64,000 nucleotides of DNA from Phycisphaera mikurensis NBRC 102666 (GCA_945878575.1 CAMDUB010000001.1:1-64000); one strand, 5' to 3'. Numbered from the stretch's first letter, positions 16,914 to 24,802 are shown. Notes: a model not told the origin generated them from the letters alone. Numbers and translations: made by a program.

Positions 16914-18953
16914 ATGAACAGGACATTCTGTGCTGCGGTTGCCTGTGTACTTTCCGCATCGGTCAGCACTTTCGGCGATGCGACATTCTCATTTACCAAC
17001 CAATGGAGCGGTGGCGGCCAAGGCGCTTTCCGCATTAGCAACGGCTCCACCCAAGCGCTGCAAGGGTGGACGCTGGAATTTGACTGGAACGCGGATATTG
17101 GCAATGTGTGGAACGGCGTCATTCAGAGCCATGTGGGCAATCACTACGTGATTGCGCCTGCGGCATACAACGCTGAACTTCCCGCCGGTGGCGTCATCGA
17201 TATCGGCTGTGTAGCTAGCTTTGCCACTGCTGGCCTGCTTCCAACGTCACTGGTGTTCAGTGGTGGAGATAGCGGTGGTGGCGGCGGCGGTGGTGGCGGC
17301 GGTGGTGGCGGCGGTGGCGGAGGCGGACCGGTTCCAACGGTCAGCATTGCCGATGCCTCCGTGACGCTGGCAACCGCTGGCGGTAATGCACCAGCGAATG
17401 GATTCTTGTCTACCGTTGGAAACCAAATTGTTGATTCCAATGGAAACCCGGTGCGCATCTCTGGCGTGAACTGGTTCGGATTTGAAACGTCAAACAAGGT
17501 GTTCCATGGCTTGTGGACACGCGGATACAAGTCCATGTTGGATCAAGTGAAGCAACTTGGTTTCAACACACTTCGCATTCCGTTCTCCAACGAGACCCTC
17601 CGCGCCGGCGCAACGACCAGCAGCATCAACTTTGCGCAGAATCCAGACCTGCAGGGCCTGACGCCGTTGCAGTGCATGGACAAAGTCATTGAGTACTGCG
17701 GCAGGATTGGCCTGCGTGTCATTCTCGATCGGCACTCCGCCAAGGCCGACAACTACCTGAGCGAAGATGTGTGGTTCGTTGCAGGCGACAGTTACCACAC
17801 CGAACAGCGCTGGATTGCTGACTGGGTCATGCTGGCGCAACATTACGCCGGTAATCCAACAGTCATCGGCGCTGATCTGTTCAATGAACCGAAGCGCAGT
17901 GCAACCTGGGGAACCAATGCTCCTCTTACCGACTGGAACAAGGCTGCGGAGCGATGCGGAAATGCAGTGCTTGCTGCAAATCCATCGTGGTTGATTATTG
18001 TTGAGGGCGTTGAGCGCTACAACAATCAAACCACGTGGTGGGGCGGCAATCTGAAAGGTGTCGCCTTTGATCCGGTGGTGTTGAGTGCCAGCAATAAACT
18101 CGTTTACTCGATGCATGAGTATCCGAAGAGCGTCTATGCGCAGACCTGGTTCAACGACCCGACATATCCGAACAACATGGACGACGTTTGGAACGTGCAC
18201 TGGGGCTATATCTTCAAGAACCAGACCGCTCCGCTACTACTTGGTGAATTTGGAAGCAAGTTGGAGTCCACCAGCGACGAGCAATGGCTTGACAAGTTGA
18301 CCGACTACATCGATGGTGACTTGAACCTCGATGGCGTTCGTGATCTGCCTGCCAGCCAACTTGGTATGAGTTGGACATACTGGAGCCTCAATCCGAACAG
18401 TGGCGACACTGGCGGCATTCTCAAGGATGACTGGACCACCGTGGATACTGCCAAGATGGCCTATATCCAAGCAAGCCAGGCACCACTGATTGGCTCCGGA
18501 GCTGCTGCCTCACAGCGAATTGATTTCCCCATCACCCTTTCGGAGGCTGCAACCAGCGCCGTCAGCGTGGCCTGGGGTACCGCCAACGGAACCGCGCTTG
18601 CGGGCATCAATTACCTGTCAGCATCCGGTGTTCTCACCATCCCTGCCGGGCAGCTTCAAGGTCAAGTGTCTGTGGTGGTTCCTGCGCAGGCAGCCACTGG
18701 CACCAAGCAATTCACAGTGCAACTGTCTGCACCGGTGGGCGCCACACTGTTGGATTCGATTGCCACGGGCACCTTGCGCACGGCGTGTGCATCTGACCTG
18801 AATGGCAACGGAATCGTTGACGGCGGAGACTTGGGTCAAATGCTCGGTTCATGGGGTCCATGCTCCGGTTGCAACACTGATCTCGACGGTGATGGTGCCA
18901 CCACGGGCTCAGACCTGGGACTACTCCTTGGTGCATGGGGTTCATGCCCCTAA
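16914..18953 (+). CDS. secreted modular GH5 cellulase (CBM2-like, Calx-beta, dockerin-like)
   Basis: A 679-residue secreted glycoside hydrolase. Its parts in order are: signal peptide 1-23; CBM2-like domain (about 24-118) with exposed tryptophans (QWSGG, LQGWTLEFDWN, GNVWNGV); 18 glycines at 121-138; a strand PTVSIADASV (about 139-150); and a GH5 domain (about 160-525) with VRISGVNWFGFET, acid/base Glu in LFNEPKR and nucleophile Glu in LLGEFGSK. The rest of a Calx-beta domain follows (about 530-620), then two dockerin-like motifs (DLNGNGIVDGGDLGQMLGSWG and TDLDGDGATTGSDLGLL). It probably cleaves beta-1,4-glucan outside the cell. The start has AAGGAAG 8 nt upstream. The catalytic domain appears to be inserted into the Calx-beta domain. 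Confidence 0.9.
   Translation: MNRTFCAAVACVLSASVSTFGDATFSFTNQWSGGGQGAFRISNGSTQALQGWTLEFDWNADIGNVWNGVIQSHVGNHYVIAPAAYNAELPAGGVIDIGCVASFATAGLLPTSLVFSGGDSGGGGGGGGGGGGGGGGGGPVPTVSIADASVTLATAGGNAPANGFLSTVGNQIVDSNGNPVRISGVNWFGFETSNKVFHGLWTRGYKSMLDQVKQLGFNTLRIPFSNETLRAGATTSSINFAQNPDLQGLTPLQCMDKVIEYCGRIGLRVILDRHSAKADNYLSEDVWFVAGDSYHTEQRWIADWVMLAQHYAGNPTVIGADLFNEPKRSATWGTNAPLTDWNKAAERCGNAVLAANPSWLIIVEGVERYNNQTTWWGGNLKGVAFDPVVLSASNKLVYSMHEYPKSVYAQTWFNDPTYPNNMDDVWNVHWGYIFKNQTAPLLLGEFGSKLESTSDEQWLDKLTDYIDGDLNLDGVRDLPASQLGMSWTYWSLNPNSGDTGGILKDDWTTVDTAKMAYIQASQAPLIGSGAAASQRIDFPITLSEAATSAVSVAWGTANGTALAGINYLSASGVLTIPAGQLQGQVSVVVPAQAATGTKQFTVQLSAPVGATLLDSIATGTLRTACASDLNGNGIVDGGDLGQMLGSWGPCSGCNTDLDGDGATTGSDLGLLLGAWGSCP
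17274..17327 (+). repeat. 18-codon polyglycine run
   Basis: Eighteen consecutive GGN codons, mostly alternating GGT and GGC, encode the linker between the CBM2-like and GH5 parts of the cellulase. The DNA is a 9-bp-like microrepeat that could gain or lose whole codons. Confidence 0.85.
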
Positions 18954-18969
18954 CTAAATCGGCGACATA

Positions 18970-19010
18970 CCGCTGTACTGGGAAGGCCATTGCGCCCCCC
19001 AGTACAGCGG
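18970..19010. other. 13-bp perfect inverted repeat after the cellulase gene
   Basis: CCGCTGTACTGGG at 18970-18982 is the exact reverse complement of CCCAGTACAGCGG at 18998-19010, with a 15-nt loop. It starts 17 bp after the cellulase stop. No T-run follows on either strand, so it is not a textbook intrinsic terminator, but it may stop transcription or protect the 3' end. Confidence 0.7.
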
Positions 19011-19034
19011 GCCGGTCGCGATAAATAGGTGCCG

Positions 19035-19069
19035 TTCACCCCTGTCCCCCGTTTCGGGGCGCGGGTGAA
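19035..19069. other. stem-loop in hairpin-rich intergenic region
   Basis: TTCACCC at 19035-19041 pairs with GGGTGAA at 19063-19069, and CCCCG at 19047-19051 with CGGGG at 19055-19059. It is the second of four consecutive hairpins between the cellulase and pseudopilin genes. Confidence 0.55.
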
Positions 19070-19092
19070 GTGCGTTGAGTCGTCCACCGCCT

Positions 19093-19121
19093 ACAGAAGG
19101 CACGTGAACACCACGTTCTGT
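19093..19121. other. stem-loop abutting repeat copy 2
   Basis: ACAGAA at 19093-19098 pairs with TTCTGT at 19116-19121, and CGTG with CACG inside it around an AACAC loop. It overlaps the first bases of the 88-nt repeat. Confidence 0.5.
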
Positions 19122-19206
19122 GGAACACCCCCATCTGGCCGCAGGCGCCGGAGAGGACAGGGCCGCGCTCAGCGGCCGTCCTCGTAAGGCGGATGCGGGC
19201 CAGTAG
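19119..19206. repeat. 88-nt structured repeat, copy 2
   Basis: 85 of 88 bases match copy 1 at 178-265. The same long hairpin forms, with the pair C19158-G19178 replacing T217-A237. The third difference (G19192 for A251) falls in an internal loop. Read on the minus strand, it lies behind the pseudopilin gene, as copy 1 lies behind the Nudix gene. The 10-mer GCGTGATGCA (19211-19220) ends exactly 15 nt before the stop codon in both places, although the distance from the 10-mer to the hairpin is 4 nt here and 31 nt at copy 1. Confidence 0.8.
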
Positions 19207-19235
19207 ACAGGCGTGATGCAAAAGCGCAACCAGTT

Positions 19236-20150
19236 TTACTTGCCGATCCACCACTCGCGCTCCGGCGCCCCATCACACCATCGGGTCATGTCTCGCAGCG
19301 CATCTACTTGCAATAGCTCAACACCACCATCGATCGTCCCAATGACCACCTCGTCACCATGACGCGCGCTCACTGATCCAAAGCTCAATGCATCATTCGG
19401 GTCGTACTCCGCTGCCCATCGAGCCGTCGCCGTATTCAACCACGGTGCGTCAACACGAAAGCAACCCTCGTTGATGAAACCATCGGTGGTTGCCCCCGTG
19501 CGCGCGGATGAAAAGACGATGGTCTGTTGGGGTCGCTTCGCAGCGGAAAGCCGCGTCACACAGTACTTCGCAAATGGATTGGCAACGCCGTTGGCAAGGA
19601 TGGGCTCGCTTGGAAAGCGCGCATCGTCGCCGCCAACAAAGGCACTATTCATTCCAAAGTTCGGATACAGCGACGCAAAGTAGTAGTACTGGTTTCGATC
19701 ACCCGCCTGCAACTTGGCGAGCGTCTCCGCGTTGGCGCCCACATACAGGCGGCGGAAATCGTCATCGAGCCACGGTGCCAGCCGCCACGGAAATCGCTTG
19801 GAAACCTCAATGTCCCCGCCGTACGCGTCGGCAGGAATTGCGTTGCCGTTCTCATCACGCGCCGAGTACCCCGCCTTGTAGCCAGGCAGCACGAACCCGT
19901 TCTGATCCGCCGCATACGAAATCCAGCCCGTCATGACCCCACGCAAGGCGGAGACCTCGCTCATCCGTCCGGCCGCCCGACGGGCGCCAAGTGCGACCGG
20001 AACGATAACTGCCACCAAGACGCCGATAATGGCCAGTACAACCAGAAGTTCTACGAGTGTGAATCCCGCAAATTGCAGCGTTCGAACCGTCTGCGACGAA
20101 CTGGTCGTCCCATTCGCGCGTTTCATGGCATATTGAATGGGCGGCTGCAT
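19236..20150 (-). CDS. pseudopilin-like protein (prepilin N-terminal methylation domain)
   Basis: A roughly 304-residue protein. It begins with a short basic leader and then the type IV prepilin signal GFTLVELLVVLAIIGVLVAVIVPVAL, processed by prepilin peptidase between G and F, with the +5 glutamate present. The rest is a secreted globular domain rich in aromatic residues (NQYYYFASLYPNFGMNSAF) that ends with a DGG-containing strand. Many planctomycetes carry large families of such proteins; their individual roles are unknown. The ATG at 20150 has GGAGG 4 nt upstream; the ATG at 20126 is an alternative. It is divergent from the dockerin-tailed gene, with 34 bp between the starts. Confidence 0.8.
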   Translation of the reverse strand: MQPPIQYAMKRANGTTSSSQTVRTLQFAGFTLVELLVVLAIIGVLVAVIVPVALGARRAAGRMSEVSALRGVMTGWISYAADQNGFVLPGYKAGYSARDENGNAIPADAYGGDIEVSKRFPWRLAPWLDDDFRRLYVGANAETLAKLQAGDRNQYYYFASLYPNFGMNSAFVGGDDARFPSEPILANGVANPFAKYCVTRLSAAKRPQQTIVFSSARTGATTDGFINEGCFRVDAPWLNTATARWAAEYDPNDALSFGSVSARHGDEVVIGTIDGGVELLQVDALRDMTRWCDGAPEREWWIGK

Positions 20151-20184
20151 GCAGCCTCCATAGTATTCGGTTCCCGGTACTGCC

Positions 20185-20238
20185 ATGAACGCCATGACCG
20201 CCATGACCGCCATGAACCTCACGAATCCCATGAACACC
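20185..20238 (+). repeat. 9-bp ATG-containing tandem repeat at a gene start
   Basis: Six degenerate 9-bp units of the type ATGAMCGCC open the dockerin-tailed gene. Five in-frame ATGs at 20185, 20194, 20203, 20212 and 20230 precede the signal peptide. Unit changes would keep the frame but alter the N-terminus. Confidence 0.75.
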
Positions 20239-21258
20239 GTCGCTCGTGCATTTCTTGTTTCAGCCACTATCGCGGCCGCCACTACGGGCGCGCGCGCCGA
20301 GGTGATCAACGCCGTATTTCCAGCACCCACACTCGACCGCTGGATGTACCCGTTCAATTCGACGCCTGGGACGCGACCGGTCATCAGCACCTTCGGCAGC
20401 ACGCCCGGAGCCACGGACTTTGATAGCCGTGATGGGCAAATGCTGGTTGGCTTTAACACCGCTGCGCAGATTCCGATTGCTCAAGGCAGCGGACTGACAG
20501 TCACACGCGCAACGCTTCTTGTGGAAGTCGCGAACGACCTGATCTTCCAATACGACGACACGACCGATCCGTGGCAATGCTTCGTCGCCACCAGCGATCC
20601 AGCGTGGCGTGCCGATGTTGATGTAGGCCAGCCCGTTGAGTGCTTCGGCGTGGGCTTTCGCAATGGATGGTCGCTGCAGACCTTTCAAGAGAACACCTTC
20701 TTTGCGCCATCCGGTACAAACGTCCTGGCTCCCGGAGTTCGCAACGCATTCGCTGCGAGTGTTGATGGGAACGGCGCGCTGATTGACGTCTCACAGAGCC
20801 CCCGACAACGCTTTGATCCAAAGGTATTCGGCACCGGCAAGATTGCTGGTCTTGCCCCGGGTTCGTTAGTTGCCATTGGCTCCACCATGCGCTTCGAACT
20901 TGACGTGTCAGATCCCGGTGTGCAGGCGTATCTGCAAACCGGCATCGATTCCGGTCGGGTGCTCTTGGCACTCGCGAGTTTGACGTTCGTACAGCAACAG
21001 GCCGGGCAATTCCCGGCGTTCATCGCCAAGGAGAATGTGTACGTTCAACTTGGATTAGCGCTGCCAGCACGGCTAGAACTTGATGTCCGAACGGGCAGCA
21101 ACTGTGCGCTCGCTGACATTAATTGCGATGGAAACGTGAACGGATCCGACCTCGGCATCCTGCTCGGAAACTGGGGAAGTCCCGGGCCGGGTGACCTGAA
21201 CGGCAGTGGCATCACCGAAGGCTCCGACCTCGGCATTCTCTTAGGCGAATGGAACTGA
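20185..21258 (+). CDS. secreted protein with dockerin-like C-terminus
   Basis: A 357-residue exported protein of unknown function. After a repeat-coded leader, a hydrophobic stretch VARAFLVSATIAAATTGARA reads as a signal peptide cleaved after ARA. The central 260 residues look like a beta-rich domain; a PEP-CTERM-free, DNRLR-type planctomycete surface protein is possible but unproven. The C-terminus has two Ca-binding dockerin-like motifs (ADINCDGNVNGSDLGILLGNWG approximated by two short segments, and GDLNGSGITEGSDLGILLGEW), matching the cellulase tail. The true start among five ATGs is uncertain; 20230 gives the most ordinary signal peptide. The end overlaps the convergent sigma-4-like gene by 18 bp. 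Confidence 0.75.
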   Translation: MNAMTAMTAMNLTNPMNTVARAFLVSATIAAATTGARAEVINAVFPAPTLDRWMYPFNSTPGTRPVISTFGSTPGATDFDSRDGQMLVGFNTAAQIPIAQGSGLTVTRATLLVEVANDLIFQYDDTTDPWQCFVATSDPAWRADVDVGQPVECFGVGFRNGWSLQTFQENTFFAPSGTNVLAPGVRNAFAASVDGNGALIDVSQSPRQRFDPKVFGTGKIAGLAPGSLVAIGSTMRFELDVSDPGVQAYLQTGIDSGRVLLALASLTFVQQQAGQFPAFIAKENVYVQLGLALPARLELDVRTGSNCALADINCDGNVNGSDLGILLGNWGSPGPGDLNGSGITEGSDLGILLGEWN

Positions 21259-21633
21259 CCGAGACGAGGCACCCGCGTTTGCTGCCTCCACCATTGCTTC
21301 GATGAACAGGCGCTGAGCTGCACGAATGATGCGCTCGGCCGTGTCAATCAAATCACGAACAATGGTCTCGGGAAGGTGCATGCGCGCCGCCACCGCGTTG
21401 GGTGCGAGGCCATCTCGGTGACGGAGCCGCAGAGCCATACGTTGGTGATGAGAAAGTAAATCAAGAACGCGCGATAGAAATTCGTCCTTTGCGTCAATCG
21501 CGTTGCCGGATACATCCGCGACAGCGTGCTTCACACTGGGCCGCTTGCGCGCTCGCCCTGTGCGCGATGACTGCACTGCATGCGCGTTCGAGCTTGTTGC
21601 TACTTCTTCTGGAAATTGAGCGATCTTGACCAT
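21241..21633 (-). CDS. small sigma-70 region 4-like HTH protein
   Basis: A 130-residue protein. The N-terminal third is polar and basic. Residues about 60-115 (FLSRVLDLLSHHQRMALRLRH, then GLAPNAVAARMHLPETIVRDLI) resemble the helix-turn-helix of sigma-70 region 4, with no region 2. It may be a DNA-binding regulator or the remnant of a sigma factor. The ATG at 21633 is preceded by AAAGGAGT at an ideal distance, a strong Shine-Dalgarno; the upstream TTG is rejected. Function is inferred from a weak pattern only. It is convergent with the dockerin-tailed gene. Confidence 0.6.
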   Translation of the reverse strand: MVKIAQFPEEVATSSNAHAVQSSRTGRARKRPSVKHAVADVSGNAIDAKDEFLSRVLDLLSHHQRMALRLRHRDGLAPNAVAARMHLPETIVRDLIDTAERIIRAAQRLFIEAMVEAANAGASSRSVPFA

Positions 21634-21768
21634 GCGTGCACTCCTTTGCAACGCTTCGGCTCAAACAACGAACCTCGATCAGTTGGCTTGTACGTCAACA
21701 TCCTTGTCGACTGCGCTCGGCGAGCACATGGTCCGACGCCAACCGTCGTGTTAAGAGATTACTCAGAT

Positions 21769-22560
21769 TTAGGCCGCTATGGGCATGGATTTCATATGGC
21801 TGACAAGAGAAATCCATGAATCCTGAAATCCCGAGGCCCCAACCAGTGGTCCAACAGCAGACACGATGAGCGGATCAAACTGTGCACCGGACTCGGATTC
21901 CAGTTCCTCATAGGCCTCTGCAAGGCTGATGGCCGGGGAGTAGGCGCGGACCGAAGTCATGGCGTCGAGTGCGTCGGCAACCGCCACAATGCGCGCGTAC
22001 AGCGGAATTGCATGGCCAACGAGGCGGTCCGGGTAGCCAAGGCCGTCCCAGCGCTCATGGTGCCAGCGGGCGGTCGACGCCGCAAACGCCAGGACTGGAA
22101 TCCGGCTCAGGATTGCACCGCCATACACCACGTGTCGACGCATTTCGACGGTTTCACTGGAAGTCAATGGACCATTTTTACTGAGGATTTCGGTAGGAAC
22201 CAAGATCTTGCCAACATCATGCAGGAGCGCAGCGACGCGCAGCGCACGCAGTTCCTTGACACCCATGCCGATCGAAGAACCAAGCATGGTGGACAGAGCC
22301 GAAACGCGCGATGCGTGGCCGGCCTGTGAGGGATCAGCGCGATCAATGCTGTCGACCAGTTCGCCGACCAGGGCGGACATGGCGCCGCACATCGTGGCGT
22401 CTGTTCCCGATGAAGTGCTAGGAAGGTCGCGCGGTTCGGCACGCATCCAGCTCGAAGAAGCGGCTGCGGTGGATGCGCTCAAGGAGGTCCGTTCCTGCAG
22501 CACGGAAATCAGGTTGGCTTCGACAGTTTCGCGACGGGGATGAGGAAGTGAATTGGTCAT
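21769..22560 (-). CDS. HD-GYP domain protein (cyclic-di-GMP phosphodiesterase type)
   Basis: A 263-residue cytoplasmic protein with an HD-GYP domain at about residues 85-250. Visible motifs are GHASRVSALS, ALLHDVGKILVPTEIL with the HD pair, the SRIPVLAFAASTARWHHERWDGLGYP segment in two parts (HHERWDG and GLGYP), and ADALDAMTS. These are the metal ligands and GYP signature of cyclic-di-GMP phosphodiesterases. No receiver, PAS or membrane domain is attached, so the input signal is unknown; the N-terminal 80 residues are Ser/Ala-rich. The start at 22560 has AGGA 8 nt upstream. Confidence 0.88.
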   Translation of the reverse strand: MTNSLPHPRRETVEANLISVLQERTSLSASTAAASSSWMRAEPRDLPSTSSGTDATMCGAMSALVGELVDSIDRADPSQAGHASRVSALSTMLGSSIGMGVKELRALRVAALLHDVGKILVPTEILSKNGPLTSSETVEMRRHVVYGGAILSRIPVLAFAASTARWHHERWDGLGYPDRLVGHAIPLYARIVAVADALDAMTSVRAYSPAISLAEAYEELESESGAQFDPLIVSAVGPLVGASGFQDSWISLVSHMKSMPIAA

Positions 22561-22719
22561 GTGTATGTTCCTGTGGTGCGCGGCAGAATGTCCGCGCTGA
22601 GGGGATCGACAGGAGTGAGGGGGGGCTGAAGCGCAAGGGGGAAAAACCGTCAAAATTCTCCCCTCGTGGCAGCAGTGCCCTTTAAAAACCCAGTTTCAGC
22701 GTCCAGAAGCACTCCGCAC

Positions 22720-22725
22720 TAGACT
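22720..22725 (+). promoter_or_regulatory. -10-like TAGACT before the DUF1015 gene
   Basis: TAGACT lies 11 nt upstream of the ATG at 22737, with no Shine-Dalgarno. The leader would be only a few bases. Confidence 0.45.
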
Positions 22726-22736
22726 TCAAACCCCGA

Positions 22737-23429
22737 ATGCGAATTGCTGCACTCCCGATGTTTCGCCCTCCCAAGGCCCGTGCGGTCGAAGTGGCTTGCG
22801 CCCTCGATACCGCGGGTGACCTGTCGGCACTGCCAGCTACCAATTTCGCGCACGTCTTAGGCGGGACCGCAGGCGGACCTGCCGTGCGAGCGGCGCTGGA
22901 TGCACTGGTCACGCTCGGTGCGTTGGTCGCCGATCCAGAGCCGCGCATGTTTGTCTACCGAGCAGCGCACGGCGGAAAGCGATGGATGGGCTTGGTGTGC
23001 GGTGCGGACACGCGCGACTTGGTGCACCTCTTTCCCAACTCAGCAGCGGATGAAGCGATCTCGGCTGCAGAAGCAGATCTGACGGTGGTTGATGCGCAAC
23101 TCGTGCCCGGGCTCATCTTTATCGACGCATCAGCCGACCTTTCCTACCTCTTCGTGTGCGACACCAACGAGCGCCCTGCTTACCACTTTGTGGCGTCGGA
23201 TGGGGCCACGCACAGTGCGTGGGAAGTACGTCACCCCGATGCGTATCTTCCGGCGCTTGCCGAGTTGGCCGCGGATGAATTGCACGCGGGCGCGGCACAG
23301 GTGATTGCCGCGCATGTGGCCGGACAGATGCCACTGGTGATCCTGACGTCTGATCGGGATGTGGCAACCGCGACCGGCCCACTAGCACCCCGCTGCGGGT
23401 TGTTCGTTTCGCGCCCATCGCAGCGCTGA
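22737..23429 (+). CDS. short DUF1015-like protein
   Basis: A 230-residue protein that resembles DUF1015 (COG4198). It has MFVYRAAHGGKRWMGLVCGAD, which matches the family's FYLYR...GLVA stretch, and YHFVASDGATHSAWEV, which matches its DG-x-H-xx-W segment. Full-length members have about 400 residues and an extra N-terminal and central HHRYE region that is missing here. DUF1015 genes are often found beside serA or serC in other bacteria, and this one is 24 bp upstream of serA, which supports the assignment. The biochemical role is unknown. Confidence 0.6.
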   Translation: MRIAALPMFRPPKARAVEVACALDTAGDLSALPATNFAHVLGGTAGGPAVRAALDALVTLGALVADPEPRMFVYRAAHGGKRWMGLVCGADTRDLVHLFPNSAADEAISAAEADLTVVDAQLVPGLIFIDASADLSYLFVCDTNERPAYHFVASDGATHSAWEVRHPDAYLPALAELAADELHAGAAQVIAAHVAGQMPLVILTSDRDVATATGPLAPRCGLFVSRPSQR

Positions 23430-23441
23430 GCGGCACGGCAC

Positions 23442-23447
23442 TACACT
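23442..23447 (+). promoter_or_regulatory. -10-like TACACT before serA
   Basis: TACACT lies exactly 6 nt upstream of the serA ATG in the short gap after the DUF1015 gene. No Shine-Dalgarno is present, although the gene could otherwise be the second gene of an operon. Confidence 0.55.
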
Positions 23448-23453
23448 AAACGC

Positions 23454-24719
23454 ATGACAGCGTTCGCTACGCCCGGTCCGTCTGCAACCAATCTCGCCGG
23501 ACCTGCCAAGGTTCTCGTATGTGACGCCCTCGCAAAAAGCGGGCTCGATGCACTGCGGGGTCTCGGATGCATGGTCATGAATGACCCAGAACTTGGCGAG
23601 GCCACCTTGGCACGCGCGGTCAAGGACACCGACCCCGACGTGCTGATCACTGGCAACACGCCCATTTCAGCGGAAGTCATTGAAGCTAGCCCGCGACTCG
23701 CAATGATCGTGGTAGCTGGAACCAGTACTGATCATGTGGACATTGCCGCCGCCAGCCGCCGCGGCATCTTTGTGGCGAACTGCCCGGGCCGCAATGCAAC
23801 CGCTGTGGCGGAACTTGCATGGGCGTTGATCTTGGCATGTGACCGACGAATTCCCGAGCAAACCGCCGCACTGCGAGCAGGACATTGGAAGCAGCGCGAA
23901 TTTGCGCAAGCCGTTGGACTGCACGGGCGCACGCTTGGAATTGTTGGACTTGGACAAGTGGGACAGGAAGTGGCACAGATCGGTCGCGCGTTCGGTATGG
24001 ACGTGATCGCTTGGAGCCGAAATCTCACCGAAGAAAAAGCACTCGAACACGGTTGTGGATTCTGCGCCAGTCTCATTAATCTTGCCAAGCTCAGCGATGT
24101 AGTCAGTATCAACGCTGGTGGTGGTGAAGACTCCGACAACTTGATCAACGAGAAGTTCCTTGCCGCATTGAAGCCTGGCGCCATCTTGGTGAATACCAGC
24201 CGAGGCGGGGTGATTGACCAGGCGGCTCTCCGCAACGCGGTGCGTACGCGATCGCTGCGGGCTGGCCTTGATGTCTGGGCCACCGAACCGGAGGGAACTG
24301 ACGATGTCTTTACGGATCCGCTCGCGCAAGAGCCGGGCGTCATTGGAACGCATCACATTGGCGCGCTGACAGAGCAGGCGCAACGCGCTGTTGCCGATGA
24401 AGTAGTTCGTGTCGTTCGCGCGTGGGCAGAGCGCGGCCATGTACCGCACTGCGTCAATCGCGCCGTGGCAACTCCGGCAACCACGCTGCTTGCAGTGCGC
24501 CATGTCAATCGACCGGGCGTCCTTGCCCACGTGTTCGAGACGCTTGGACAGGCGGGGATCAACGTGGAAGAGATGGAAAATATTGTCTACGCCGGCGGCG
24601 AGGCAGGTTTAGCGCGCATCCAATTGGACCGAACTCCAAACGAGACGCAACTTGCTGCGATACGCACCAACCCGAACATCTTGAGCGCAACGCTCAGCAC
24701 GATCACGCGGCGGGCATGA
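23454..24719 (+). CDS. serA: D-3-phosphoglycerate dehydrogenase
   Basis: SerA oxidises 3-phosphoglycerate to 3-phosphohydroxypyruvate, the first step of serine synthesis. The 421-residue protein has the D-2-hydroxyacid dehydrogenase catalytic domain and a Rossmann fold with LGIVGLGQVGQEVAQIG near residue 162. The active-site Arg is in VSINAGGGEDSDN or nearby, Glu in WATEPEG, and His in IGTHHIGALTEQAQ. The C-terminal 75 residues (LLAVRHVNRPGVLAHVFETLGQAGINVEEME) form an ACT domain, suggesting serine feedback. The length and layout match SerA forms with a short ACT tail. Some family members act on other hydroxyacids, so substrate is inferred. Confidence 0.9.
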   Translation: MTAFATPGPSATNLAGPAKVLVCDALAKSGLDALRGLGCMVMNDPELGEATLARAVKDTDPDVLITGNTPISAEVIEASPRLAMIVVAGTSTDHVDIAAASRRGIFVANCPGRNATAVAELAWALILACDRRIPEQTAALRAGHWKQREFAQAVGLHGRTLGIVGLGQVGQEVAQIGRAFGMDVIAWSRNLTEEKALEHGCGFCASLINLAKLSDVVSINAGGGEDSDNLINEKFLAALKPGAILVNTSRGGVIDQAALRNAVRTRSLRAGLDVWATEPEGTDDVFTDPLAQEPGVIGTHHIGALTEQAQRAVADEVVRVVRAWAERGHVPHCVNRAVATPATTLLAVRHVNRPGVLAHVFETLGQAGINVEEMENIVYAGGEAGLARIQLDRTPNETQLAAIRTNPNILSATLSTITRRA

Positions 24720-24744
24720 GCGGTCATGAGTGGTCATGAGCGCG
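24715..24744 (+). repeat. three 10-bp tandem units at serA 3' end
   Basis: CATGAGCGGT, CATGAGTGGT and CATGAGCGCG follow each other directly. The serA stop codon TGA lies in the first unit, so each unit repeats a stop in that register. Confidence 0.6.
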
Positions 24745-24802
24745 TATGTTTCGCGACCCATCGCAGTGATCGGCACGTGCAGTGTTGGTCGGCGCTGTTG
24801 CG

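Noticed and set aside
18954-19229. A 91-codon leftward open frame through the hairpin-rich region
   Set aside because: Its sequence is the translation of the repeat and inverted repeats, Pro/Ala/Arg-rich, with no start signal or family motif. Structure explains the region better.
20141-20156. Palindrome GGCTGCATGCAGCC as an operator
   Set aside because: It overlaps the likely Shine-Dalgarno and ATG of the pseudopilin gene, and a 14-bp palindrome around ATG of this composition is weak evidence for an operator.
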